In this document: piece by piece, positions 1-5,864 of the stretch
Position numbering within the stretch: position 1 is the first letter of the stretch
How the letters are laid out: each line of letters begins with the position of its first letter
Assembly (NCBI GenBank): GCA_014523515.1
Contig: JAATVJ010000027.1
Coordinates: 1-7,403 of the forward strand
Reading direction: 5' to 3'
Length of the DNA stretch: 7,403 nt
Source: Nitrososphaerales archaeon TH1177
GTDB lineage: Archaea; Thermoproteota; Nitrososphaeria; Nitrososphaerales; Nitrososphaeraceae
Translations under genes and position numbers: made by a program
The notes under the pieces: generated by a model
Database searches by the model: none
What the model saw: only the letters and a program-made list of their open reading frames with translations
What the model was told of the DNA's origin: nothing

Positions 1-1
1 G

Positions 2-190
2 ATATTTCTTTCCATTAAGATGATGTTAGAATGGTTAGGAGACAAATTTCAAGATTCTTTATTATTTGTTGAGGCAGCCAAAATTGAAAATGCAATTGTT
101 AATTTATTAAAGCAAAATCAAAAGACAATAGACATAGGAGGCAATCTTTCAACTAGCGAATTCTCAAAAAGATTAGTAAATTTATTGTAA
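2..190 (+). CDS. leuB: 3-isopropylmalate/isocitrate dehydrogenase family protein, C-terminal end (partial)
   Basis: The reading frame that is open from base 2 to the TAA at 188-190 encodes the last 62 residues of a beta-decarboxylating dehydrogenase; the rest lies left of the window. Visible family marks are the helix LSIKMMLEWLGD, then EAAKIENAIVNLL, then the terminal signature TIDIGGNLSTSEF, which matches the T-x-D-[IL]-GG-x-x-[ST]-T-x-E-[FM] ending of LeuB and of NAD(P) isocitrate dehydrogenases. LeuB oxidatively decarboxylates 3-isopropylmalate to 2-oxoisocaproate in the cytoplasm. I prefer LeuB because leuA, ilvB and ilvN are nearby, but the active-site residues that would separate it from isocitrate or homoisocitrate dehydrogenase are outside the window. 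It converges on the epimerase gene with 97 nt between them. Only short T-runs (202-205, 214-217) follow the stop, so no convincing terminator is seen. Confidence 0.8.
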   Translation: MFLSIKMMLEWLGDKFQDSLLFVEAAKIENAIVNLLKQNQKTIDIGGNLSTSEFSKRLVNLL

Positions 191-287
191 TTAATTATAT
201 ATTTTATTCAAAATTTTGGCTATTTATTGAAAAAGCATAGACTTTTGCAAGATTTATTATATAGAAATCTATCAAATACTATTTATT

Positions 288-683
288 CTATGGAGGCGAT
301 TGACAAAATTCTGTTAATACTCCATTTAATGATTTAGGATGAATGAAGGTGATTTTTCTACCATATGATCCACTTCGTATTCCACCAAGAAATCTTATAC
401 CATTTTCTTTTGCGCGAGCAACATCATCTTCAATATTATCAGCAGTTATGGCAATATGATGTATTCCTTCTCCTTTTTCTTTAAGGAATTTGGAAATAGG
501 GCTATCATCAGCCATTGGTTCCATTAGTTCAATTCTACTGTCTTCTAACTTGAGCATAACAACACGTACCTTTTCATTTGGTACTTCTTCAATGTCAATT
601 TTTTCTATCTTAAGAATATTTTGATAATTTTTAAGTGCTTCTTCTACATTATTAACTGCAATAGCTATATGATCCACTCTCAT
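288..683 (-). CDS. mce: Methylmalonyl-CoA epimerase (VOC/glyoxalase superfamily)
   Basis: This 131-residue protein has the usual length of a single-chain methylmalonyl-CoA epimerase with two beta-alpha-beta-beta-beta modules. It interconverts (R)- and (S)-methylmalonyl-CoA to supply methylmalonyl-CoA mutase; in thaumarchaea this step belongs to the 3-hydroxypropionate/4-hydroxybutyrate cycle. Module 1 starts with VDHIAIAV (His5) and carries RIELMEP (Glu52). Module 2 has GIHHIAI (His75/His76) and ends with IHPKSLNGVLTEF (Glu125). These fit the four metal-ligand positions, with Glu52 at the position held by Gln in the Propionibacterium enzyme. HPKS-x-x-GVL-x-E is typical of the family. The ATG at 683 sits right before the conserved VDHIA start, so no upstream extension is needed. 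There is no well-spaced ribosome binding site, but a TATA box about 30 nt upstream implies a leaderless or nearly leaderless mRNA. No mutase gene is in view. Glyoxalase I is the main alternative and is less likely given the ending. Confidence 0.92.
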   Translation of the reverse strand: MRVDHIAIAVNNVEEALKNYQNILKIEKIDIEEVPNEKVRVVMLKLEDSRIELMEPMADDSPISKFLKEKGEGIHHIAITADNIEDDVARAKENGIRFLGGIRSGSYGRKITFIHPKSLNGVLTEFCQSPP

Positions 684-708
684 ATCCCTTTAAATATTAT
701 TTATGTGT

Positions 709-716
709 TATTTATA
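709..716 (-). promoter_or_regulatory. Archaeal TATA box for the epimerase gene
   Basis: On the - strand the sequence TATAAATA (716 to 709) is centred about 30 nt upstream of the epimerase ATG. Archaeal transcription usually starts roughly 25 nt downstream of the TATA centre, which would place the start within a few bases of the ATG and give an essentially leaderless transcript. The AAAGGG just before the ATG is too close to act as a normal Shine-Dalgarno site. In DNA this AT-rich, TATA-like strings are frequent, so the call rests on spacing and on the absence of a better ribosome site. Confidence 0.5.
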
Positions 717-720
717 TTAA

Positions 721-1100
721 TTTTCTAATTGTAAATGTTAGAAAATAATGTATTAATTTCTAGTAAGAAATCTAAATAATGTTAGAGTGTTAGATAATAA
801 AAACCAGAAAATATTATAATTAATAATGTACAAGACCCTTAAAAATTGATCTTAACTCTAAAATTTCGGCAGACTATTAATAATCTACCGACATACATAT
901 TCAATAAACATTATAATGAAAATTGAAAAATATGAAAGTTATAATAAAAGTATCATCATAAAATGCTAAATATTATTTATTAATGAAATATCTTTAAAAT
1001 TATAAGTATCTATTAGTTGGCTCTGCAAAATCAAATCTAATAACAATAATGAAGTATGCTATAAACTTTATATGCAAAATATATCTGAAGACTAATTGGT
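721..1100. other. Non-coding spacer upstream of the epimerase and transposase remnant
   Basis: No convincing coding frame is present on either strand: stops are dense in all six frames. The region holds the 26-bp palindrome at 866-891, a small inverted repeat (ATTTCT/AGAAAT, 756-771), and several GTTAGA repeats around 737-795. Around 1018-1080 one frame reads W-L-C-K-I-K then EVCYKLYMQNI, which faintly resembles the winged-helix segment of IS630 transposases. That would be the decayed 5' continuation of the transposase remnant that starts near 1101, but the match is weak. No tRNA-like fold or other RNA gene was recognised. Confidence 0.4.
866..891. repeat. 26-bp near-perfect palindrome
   Basis: TCGGCAGACTATT (866-878) is followed without a loop by AATAATCTACCGA (879-891). 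The reverse complement of the right arm matches the left arm at 11 of 13 positions. The outer GC-containing ends stand out in otherwise AT-only surroundings. It lies about 180 nt upstream of the epimerase start and about 210 nt before the recognisable transposase remnant. It could be a dimeric regulator's operator, a remnant of a mobile-element end, or chance; the sequence does not decide. Confidence 0.5.
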
Positions 1101-1591
1101 TTTATTATTGATGATATTTTTGTCACATTAGTTTGAAATGAATGTTCTCATGTCCAGTGTATGCTCTTCCAATCTTGATATTACATATTATATTTGCTTT
1201 AGAACATTGGTGCTACAAGTTTAGAAGGGAAACAACAGCTGTTCGAATAGTATGACTGGTTTGATGAATATAAATTCCTGGAATGTCTTAAACAGATACA
1301 TTAAAATTTTCAAATGTATCTGTTATTAAATAATGCAAAACAATATTACAAATCTAAAAGGTACTGCAATATTTTAATAAACACAAAAATGATCTGATTC
1401 CTGTATATCTTCCAATAGCATCTCCAGAATGTATGGTACTGGAAGAAATATGAAATATAGCCAAACACGATCAACGTGTTCTACATTACTATTCATCATT
1501 TACAGATTTCATAAATAAAATATCTATATATTTTAGAACAAAAAGAATCAAGCAAAAAATGAGAAACTATTTGCTAGGAGATGTCAGCTAA
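1101..1591 (+). pseudogene. Decayed IS630-family transposase (DDE), C-terminal catalytic part
   Basis: Reading through stops gives a clear IS630 catalytic domain. In the first frame (codons from 1101) GFIIDD carries the first Asp at 1110-1112. NIGATSLEGKQQLF (1203-1244) and YDWFDEYKFLECLKQIH (1251-1301) follow, then LLLNNAKQYYKSK (1320-1358), matching the family's L-x-L-D-N-A-x-x-H-x-SK block. After a one-base frameshift near 1359-1361 come VLQYFNKHKNDLIPVYLP and ASPECMVLEEI (1421-1450), which matches the SPE-x-NP-x-E-x-x-W block with the catalytic Glu at 1442-1444. The frame ends at TAA 1589-1591 after RTKRIKQKMRNYLL. Damage: stops at 1134, 1176, 1200, 1248, 1302 and 1451 (TGA where the family Trp is expected), one frameshift, and the second catalytic Asp changed to Asn (1329-1331). 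The N-terminal DNA-binding part is missing or unrecognisable, and no terminal repeats or TA duplication were identified. The copy cannot be active. Confidence 0.85.
1293..1322. repeat. Perfect 10-bp inverted repeat inside the transposase remnant
   Basis: CAGATACATT (1293-1302) and AATGTATCTG (1313-1322) are exact reverse complements around a 10-nt spacer, AAAATTTTCA. The repeat falls inside the decayed transposase reading frame, just before the second catalytic block, so it is not an element end. In AT-rich DNA a single perfect 10-bp repeat can arise by chance, and no T-run follows it on the + strand to make it a terminator. Confidence 0.4.
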
Positions 1592-1602
1592 CATAGACTA
1601 AG

Positions 1603-1806
1603 TGGCATAGATTAAATTTAAAAGATGATTATATTAGACTGGCTATCGAAAACGATGTGAAACCGATAACTAATTCTGATTTTCATCATACAAATCATTT
1701 TGCATATTTACAATTTGGACTAGGGAAAGCAAGAACAGGCTAAGCAAAAGAATATGATATTATAAATACGTTATCAATAAGTTAGTTACTTGAAAGATTC
1801 ATATAA
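1603..1806 (+). pseudogene. Decayed C-terminus of a PHP-domain protein (DNA polymerase X type)
   Basis: One frame reads WHRLNLKDDYIRLAIENDV, then KPITNSDFHHTNHF, then AYLQFGLGKARTG, a stop (TAA 1741-1743) where the family has Trp, then AKEYDIINTLSIS, a second stop (TAG 1783-1785), then LLERFI and a terminal TAA (1804-1806). The order RLDL ... R-x-A-x-E-x-GVK ... SDAH ... FGVG-x-ARRGW ... D-x-x-NTL ... LL is that of the C-terminal PHP phosphoesterase domain of family X DNA polymerases (PolX). The metal-binding His of the SDAH block survives as SDFHH. Only about 67 codons remain. The N-terminal polymerase and most of the PHP domain are absent, and two internal stops make it non-functional. It follows the transposase remnant by about 10 nt and ends 16 nt short of the convergent leuA stop. 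Another PHP protein of the same type, lacking the polymerase part, is possible. Confidence 0.75.
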
Positions 1807-1822
1807 ATTAATAATTAATATT

Positions 1823-3367
1823 TTAAGACTCTAAAACTTTTCTCAACATTACCTTGTTGATTGCATCCATCATGGCTTGAACAGAAGCTACTACTACATC
1901 AGCTCCTGATTTCCTGGAAGAAACAACATTTCCCAAATTATCCTCAACTTTGACTGAAACCTCCGCTAAAGCATCAGATCCTCCTGTAATAGAATCAAGT
2001 CTATATTCTCTTACTTTTATGTTGGCAACTTCAACAGCTATTTTCTGAATTGCTTTAAGAGCAGCATCCACGGGTCCAACACCTATTTCTGATGTAATAA
2101 ATTCTTTACCTTCACTACTCAATTGAATTACAGCAGTCGGAATAATATTTAAACCTGTTACAATATGAAAATCATGTAATTTAAATTTCTCATCAAATTT
2201 TTTATTACCCATAATTTGACCTGATATAGATAACAACTCTCCAGTAGTAATTGATTTTCCTCTATCTGCAACAGTTTTTTGTTGTTCAACTATTTGATGC
2301 AATTGTTCGTCATTAGGATTTATACCAAACTCATTTAACATTGCTTTAATTCCATGAGCTCCTGCATGTTTTCCTGCTTGTAACCATCGTTTTCTTCCAA
2401 CAAGTTCAGGACTGATAGGCTCATAAGTTAAAGGATTATTAATAATTCCATGAGTATGAATTCCTGATTCATGACCAAATGCATTTTCACCTATGATTGC
2501 TTTATTGGGTTGAACAATTATTCCCATTGTATTGGAAACAAATTTAGATGTCTCGAATAGTAGTTGTGTTTGTATATTTGTTTTTTTATTATATAGGCAA
2601 TGTAATGACATTACAAATTCTTCAAGTGATGCATTCCCTGCTCTTTCACCTATTCCGTTTATCGTTACATGAGCACATGTTGCCCCCGAATTTATTCCGG
2701 CGATGGAATTTGCTACAGCTAGACCAAAATCATCATGACAATGCATACTTACCGGTAGGGATATATTTTCTGAAACTTCTTTTACTAAATTAGATATATA
2801 ACAAGGTGTAGCATAACCTACTGTGTCTGGAATATCAATTCTATCCGCTCCTGCTTCTTGAACTGCTTTAAAAACCTTAAGTAAAAAATTTCTATCAGAA
2901 CGAGTAGCATCTTCAGCAGAAAATTCTACTTGGACACCATGTTTTTTAGCATAATCTACTGCCCAAATAGCATGCTCTAAAACTTGGTCTTGATTCATAT
3001 GTAATTTATATTTCATGTGAATGTCAGACGTAGCAATAAAAGTATGAATATATTTCAAATCACACGATAACGCCGCATCTATATCTGTTTGAACTGACCG
3101 TGCTAATCCACAAATTTCTGCTTTTAATCCTTGTTTAGCAATTGTCTTTATAGCTTTTCTTTCTCCTTCTGATACGATGGGAAAACCAGCTTCAATTGCA
3201 TCAACTCCAAGCTCATCTAGTTTAATAGCGATGTTTATTTTATGTTCAGAATCTACTGAAACTCCAGGTGTCTGTTCTCCATCCCGTAATGTTGTATCAA
3301 AAATTCTTATTTGATTGATCGATATGTGATTATTAGGGATATTTGATTTAGGATCTTTATCCATCAT
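1823..3367 (-). CDS. leuA: 2-isopropylmalate synthase (or citramalate synthase) with C-terminal regulatory domain
   Basis: The 514-residue protein is full length for the DRE-TIM metallolyase family with a LeuA regulatory tail. It condenses acetyl-CoA with 2-oxoisovalerate to 2-isopropylmalate, the first committed step to leucine. The TIM barrel (about 19-290) shows FDTTLRDGEQTPG (catalytic Arg28, metal ligand Asp29), IEAGFP, VEFSAEDATRSD (148-158), DIPDTVGYATP (178-188), MHCHDDFG with metal ligands His209 and His211, and GIGERAGNASLEE (238-250) with Asn245. ENAFGHESGIHTHG (294-307) marks the linker region. Residues about 395-510, including GVGPVDAALKAI (429-440), form the allosteric domain that usually senses leucine. 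ATGATG gives two possible starts one codon apart; the GAGGAG site is 4 nt from the first and 7 nt from the second. The stop of ilvN overlaps the start by one base, so translation is probably coupled. Citramalate synthase (CimA) shares all these motifs and cannot be excluded; homocitrate synthase is less likely. Confidence 0.88.
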   Translation of the reverse strand: MMDKDPKSNIPNNHISINQIRIFDTTLRDGEQTPGVSVDSEHKINIAIKLDELGVDAIEAGFPIVSEGERKAIKTIAKQGLKAEICGLARSVQTDIDAALSCDLKYIHTFIATSDIHMKYKLHMNQDQVLEHAIWAVDYAKKHGVQVEFSAEDATRSDRNFLLKVFKAVQEAGADRIDIPDTVGYATPCYISNLVKEVSENISLPVSMHCHDDFGLAVANSIAGINSGATCAHVTINGIGERAGNASLEEFVMSLHCLYNKKTNIQTQLLFETSKFVSNTMGIIVQPNKAIIGENAFGHESGIHTHGIINNPLTYEPISPELVGRKRWLQAGKHAGAHGIKAMLNEFGINPNDEQLHQIVEQQKTVADRGKSITTGELLSISGQIMGNKKFDEKFKLHDFHIVTGLNIIPTAVIQLSSEGKEFITSEIGVGPVDAALKAIQKIAVEVANIKVREYRLDSITGGSDALAEVSVKVEDNLGNVVSSRKSGADVVVASVQAMMDAINKVMLRKVLES

Positions 3368-3897
3368 TATACTCCTCTTGGTAAAGCAGAAATTCCTGTT
3401 CTTGCAATTTGGATAATCCCATATGGTACCACAATATTTTTAAAAGCATCGATCTTATCAGGAGTACCTGTTATTTCTACCATCATGGAATCTTTACTAA
3501 TATCTAGAATTTTTGCTCTAAATATATTTGAAAAATGTGCAATTTCCATTCTTGATGTTGGATCTGATGCCTTCAGTTTTATGAGTGCAAGCTCTCTGAA
3601 TACTGTATTTCCAGTATCTAACACTCTGACATCAATAATATCAATTAATTTTCTGAGTTGTTTTACCAATTGATCTAATGTCTTATAGTCACTTTGAATT
3701 GCAATAGTCATTCTTGAAATATCTTTTTGTTCTGTTATGCCAACTGTGATACTTTCAATATTAAAATTTCTCGCTCGGAATAGATTAGTAACTCTAAAGA
3801 GTACACCAGGCTTATTGTCTACAATAACAGATAATATTCTATATGGCAATATTTTTTCTTCTATAAATTCAGAATCTGACAAATAAGATGATGACAT
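3367..3897 (-). CDS. ilvN: Acetolactate synthase small (regulatory) subunit
   Basis: The 176-residue protein is the regulatory partner of IlvB, with an N-terminal ACT domain (about 19-92) and the ALS small-subunit C-terminal domain (about 98-172). The ACT domain shows RILSVIVDNKPGVLFRVTNL and NFNIESITVG, the valine-binding fold of the IlvN/IlvH family, followed by SRMTIAIQSD. FRELALIKLKA (about 100-110) opens the second domain, and IIQIARTGISALPRG near the end matches the family's conserved terminus. It activates the catalytic subunit and normally confers feedback inhibition by branched-chain amino acids. It begins 9 nt after the ilvB stop. The only purine-rich ribosome site is the GGAGG in the two terminal Gly codons of ilvB, about 13 nt from this ATG, which is a long spacing and suggests coupled translation. 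It overlaps leuA by one base. No catalytic role is expected on its own. Confidence 0.95.
   Translation of the reverse strand: MSSSYLSDSEFIEEKILPYRILSVIVDNKPGVLFRVTNLFRARNFNIESITVGITEQKDISRMTIAIQSDYKTLDQLVKQLRKLIDIIDVRVLDTGNTVFRELALIKLKASDPTSRMEIAHFSNIFRAKILDISKDSMMVEITGTPDKIDAFKNIVVPYGIIQIARTGISALPRGV
3372..3377 (-). promoter_or_regulatory. Ribosome binding site of leuA, within the end of ilvN
   Basis: GAGGAG on the - strand lies in the last codons of ilvN. It is 4 nt from the first ATG (3367) and 7 nt from the second, in-frame ATG (3364) of leuA. The spacing favours the second ATG, which would shorten LeuA by one residue. The overlapping TAATG implies that ribosomes finishing ilvN reinitiate on leuA. 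Confidence 0.6.
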
Positions 3898-3906
3898 TTT
3901 TATTTT

Positions 3907-5595
3907 TTATCCTCCTACAATCATATCCTTCAAGCCAGAGCCAGGTGCTACAAAAGGATAAACATCTTCTTCTGGATCTATAGGAATGTCTATGACAGTG
4001 GCTACATCTGAATTTAATGCGGTTTTAATTGCTTTGTCCAATTCATTCATAGATTGAGCTCTTATACCTTGTGCACCATAAGATTCAGCTAACTTGACAT
4101 AATCAGGACACCTATTTTGTTGAACTCCCATATATCTTCTGTTGTAAAAGGTTCTTTGCCATTGGGCAACCATTCCTAGCATATAATTGTTAAGTAAAAA
4201 AACAATAACGGGAAGTTTTTCTAATACAGAAACTGCAAGAGAATTTTCCGTCATATTAAAAGAACCGTCACCTGCAATATCAACTACGGGGACATCAGGC
4301 TTTGCTGCTTTTGCTCCTATTGAAGCCGGAAAACCAAAACCCATTGTTCCCAGTCCCGTTGAACTAAAAAAAGTTCCAGGTGATATAACATCAAAATGTA
4401 AAGAAGCCCACATCTGACATTGGCCTACTTCTGTTGTTACTATTGATTCAGAAGGTAATAATTCTCGAAGTTTTTTAAGTGTCTTTTTTGCAGTAATCTC
4501 TCGAGAATAGTCTTTTATTGTGCTTGTGTAATATTCTATAAGTTCTTTTCTTCGTTTGAGCCATGAATTATCAGGATCTCTTCTAATACCCTTTGTAGTA
4601 AGCATTTTTACAATTGTTCTTAAGGAAGATTTTACATCCCCAATTACAGCCACGTCCACCGATTTGTTCTTCCCAATTTCTGCTGGATCCACATCTAAAT
4701 GAATAATACTCATTCCTTTACCAAATTCATCAAATCTTCCTACAGATCTGTCAGAAAACCTAGCTCCAATTGCAATAATACAATCTGCTTCTATTATTAT
4801 TTTATTTGCTTCTGCGTGTCCATGCATTCCAATTGGACCCATGGCTAGAGGATGATTTTCAGGAAATGATCCTTTCCCTTTAAAAGTTGTTACTACTGGA
4901 CACATTAATATTTCTGCCATTGCTTGTAATTCATGAAAAGCACCAGAAAGAATTACTCCTCCGCCAGCCATTAAAATTGGCTTTTCTGCTTTCATTATTA
5001 GATCAATAGCTTTTTCAATTTGAGATAGATCAGGGTCAAAAGCAGGTTTATAACCTCTGACCTTAATCAGGTCTGGAAATTTTATTTCTGTCTTTTCTTG
5101 TTGAACGTCTTTTGGAATATCGACCAAGACTGGACCAGGTCGACCACTCTCCGCAATATAAAATGCCTTTTTTATTACTTCAGGAATCTCAGCTGCTTTT
5201 CTAGGTTGAAATGCATATTTTGTACATGGATTAGATATACCAATTATATCAGTTTCCTGAAAAGCATCTTTCCCGATCATTGCTAAAGGTACTTGTCCAG
5301 TAATTGCTACCATCGGTATTGAATCAGCATGCGCTGTGGCTATACCTGTTATAAGATTAGTTGCTCCTGGACCAGAGGTTGCGAGACATACGCCTGACTT
5401 CCTTTTTATTCGTGCATAACCATCAGCCATATGTCCTGCTGCTTGTTCATGTCTCACCAACACATGCCTAAAATTCGCATCCACCAATTCGTCATATATA
5501 GGCAAATTAGCGCCACCTGGTAATCCAAAAACAATATCTACACCCTCTTTTTCTAAAGAAGCAATTAATGCCCTTGCTCCAATCATTTCAACCAT
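3907..5595 (-). CDS. ilvB: Acetolactate synthase large (catalytic) subunit
   Basis: The 562-residue thiamine diphosphate enzyme has the normal length and three-domain order of acetohydroxyacid synthase. It makes 2-acetolactate from two pyruvates, or 2-aceto-2-hydroxybutyrate from pyruvate and 2-oxobutyrate. The N-terminal domain has GLPGG (24-28) and RHEQAAGHMADGYAR with catalytic Glu50, then SGPGATNLITGIATA. AFQETDI (111-117) is typical of true acetohydroxyacid synthases. The central domain has GGGV and GARFSDRSVGRF (277-288), the region that contacts FAD in the family. The C-terminal domain carries GDGSFNMT (442-449) and NNYMLGMVAQWQRTFY (469-484), the Mg/ThDP motif and the family-specific LGMV-x-QWQ-x-x-FY stretch. 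AGGAGG 8 nt before the ATG at 5595 fixes the start. It is the first gene of ilvB-ilvN-leuA. Oxalyl-CoA decarboxylase and glyoxylate carboligase relatives are unlikely given these motifs and the adjacent regulatory subunit. Confidence 0.97.
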   Translation of the reverse strand: MVEMIGARALIASLEKEGVDIVFGLPGGANLPIYDELVDANFRHVLVRHEQAAGHMADGYARIKRKSGVCLATSGPGATNLITGIATAHADSIPMVAITGQVPLAMIGKDAFQETDIIGISNPCTKYAFQPRKAAEIPEVIKKAFYIAESGRPGPVLVDIPKDVQQEKTEIKFPDLIKVRGYKPAFDPDLSQIEKAIDLIMKAEKPILMAGGGVILSGAFHELQAMAEILMCPVVTTFKGKGSFPENHPLAMGPIGMHGHAEANKIIIEADCIIAIGARFSDRSVGRFDEFGKGMSIIHLDVDPAEIGKNKSVDVAVIGDVKSSLRTIVKMLTTKGIRRDPDNSWLKRRKELIEYYTSTIKDYSREITAKKTLKKLRELLPSESIVTTEVGQCQMWASLHFDVISPGTFFSSTGLGTMGFGFPASIGAKAAKPDVPVVDIAGDGSFNMTENSLAVSVLEKLPVIVFLLNNYMLGMVAQWQRTFYNRRYMGVQQNRCPDYVKLAESYGAQGIRAQSMNELDKAIKTALNSDVATVIDIPIDPEEDVYPFVAPGSGLKDMIVGG

Positions 5596-5600
5596 AGTTT

Positions 5601-5610
5601 CTTCCTCCTT
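5601..5610 (-). promoter_or_regulatory. Strong ribosome binding site of ilvB
   Basis: AAGGAGGAAG on the - strand is complementary to the archaeal 16S rRNA tail. Its GGAGG core ends 8 nt before the ilvB ATG. This selects the ATG at 5595 over the in-frame ATG three codons later, and shows that the operon mRNA has a short leader, unlike the epimerase gene. Confidence 0.7.
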
Positions 5611-5613
5611 TTC

Positions 5614-5640
5614 TTATAATATAAGTTGAATAAAACTTAA
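5614..5640 (-). promoter_or_regulatory. Probable promoter of the ilvB-ilvN-leuA operon
   Basis: Two TATA-like strings lie upstream of ilvB on the - strand: AAGTTTTATT (5638 to 5629) and CTTATATTATAA (5625 to 5614). A start about 25 nt beyond the first would fall near 5609 and just keep the ribosome site in the leader. A start set by the second would fall at the ATG and lose the site. The first is therefore preferred, but the base composition makes either uncertain. Confidence 0.35.
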
Positions 5641-5742
5641 TCTAAAGTACTACTAAAATATTTGGACTCCATCTTTTTAACGATATATCTTTAGATCCTA
5701 ATTATGTCATATAAAAAATATTTCATTTAAATGGCTATTCAT

Positions 5743-5750
5743 AAAAAAAA
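5743..5750 (-). terminator. Oligo-T terminator candidate downstream of the aldolase gene
   Basis: On the - strand a run of eight T (5750 to 5743) lies about 115 nt after the aldolase stop, preceded by a pyrimidine-rich stretch (5810 to 5789). Archaeal RNA polymerase can terminate at T-runs without a hairpin, and this is the longest T-run between the aldolase gene and ilvB. No stem-loop accompanies it. The remaining spacer (5596-5864) shows no gene. Confidence 0.35.
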
Positions 5751-5864
5751 TCAGATATTTGTAAAATCTTTAATCAAGACCTTTATTCAAAAGAATAAGT
5801 ATAAGAAAAACAATTTCAATAGCAATGGAGAGAATTAAATTACTTATAAAATCTCGAAAGTTTT

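Noticed and set aside
1018..1080. Winged-helix part of the IS630 transposase
   Set aside because: W ... EVCYKLYMQNI has roughly the right spacing, but it needs another frame change and extra gaps, so the match is too weak to extend the pseudogene.
1645..1656. ATCG-AAAA-CGAT mini hairpin
   Set aside because: A four-base stem inside the PHP relic's reading frame is expected by chance and has no T-run after it.
684..1822. CRISPR array, tRNA or small RNA gene in the long spacer
   Set aside because: No regularly spaced repeats, no cloverleaf with a T-loop, and no recognisable RNA family; the content is explained partly by the two gene relics.
2548..2793. Open frame of 81 codons on the + strand
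   Set aside because: It lies antisense inside leuA, has no recognisable motif and a low-complexity hydrophobic composition; the - strand frame carries full LeuA motifs.
3485..3673. Open frame of 62 codons on the + strand
   Set aside because: Antisense shadow of ilvN with no ribosome site and no family resemblance.
4187..4417. Open frame of 76 codons on the + strand
   Set aside because: Antisense to the conserved ThDP-binding part of ilvB; codon pattern follows the ilvB frame.
5098..5286. Open frame of 62 codons on the + strand
   Set aside because: Antisense shadow of ilvB without supporting signals.
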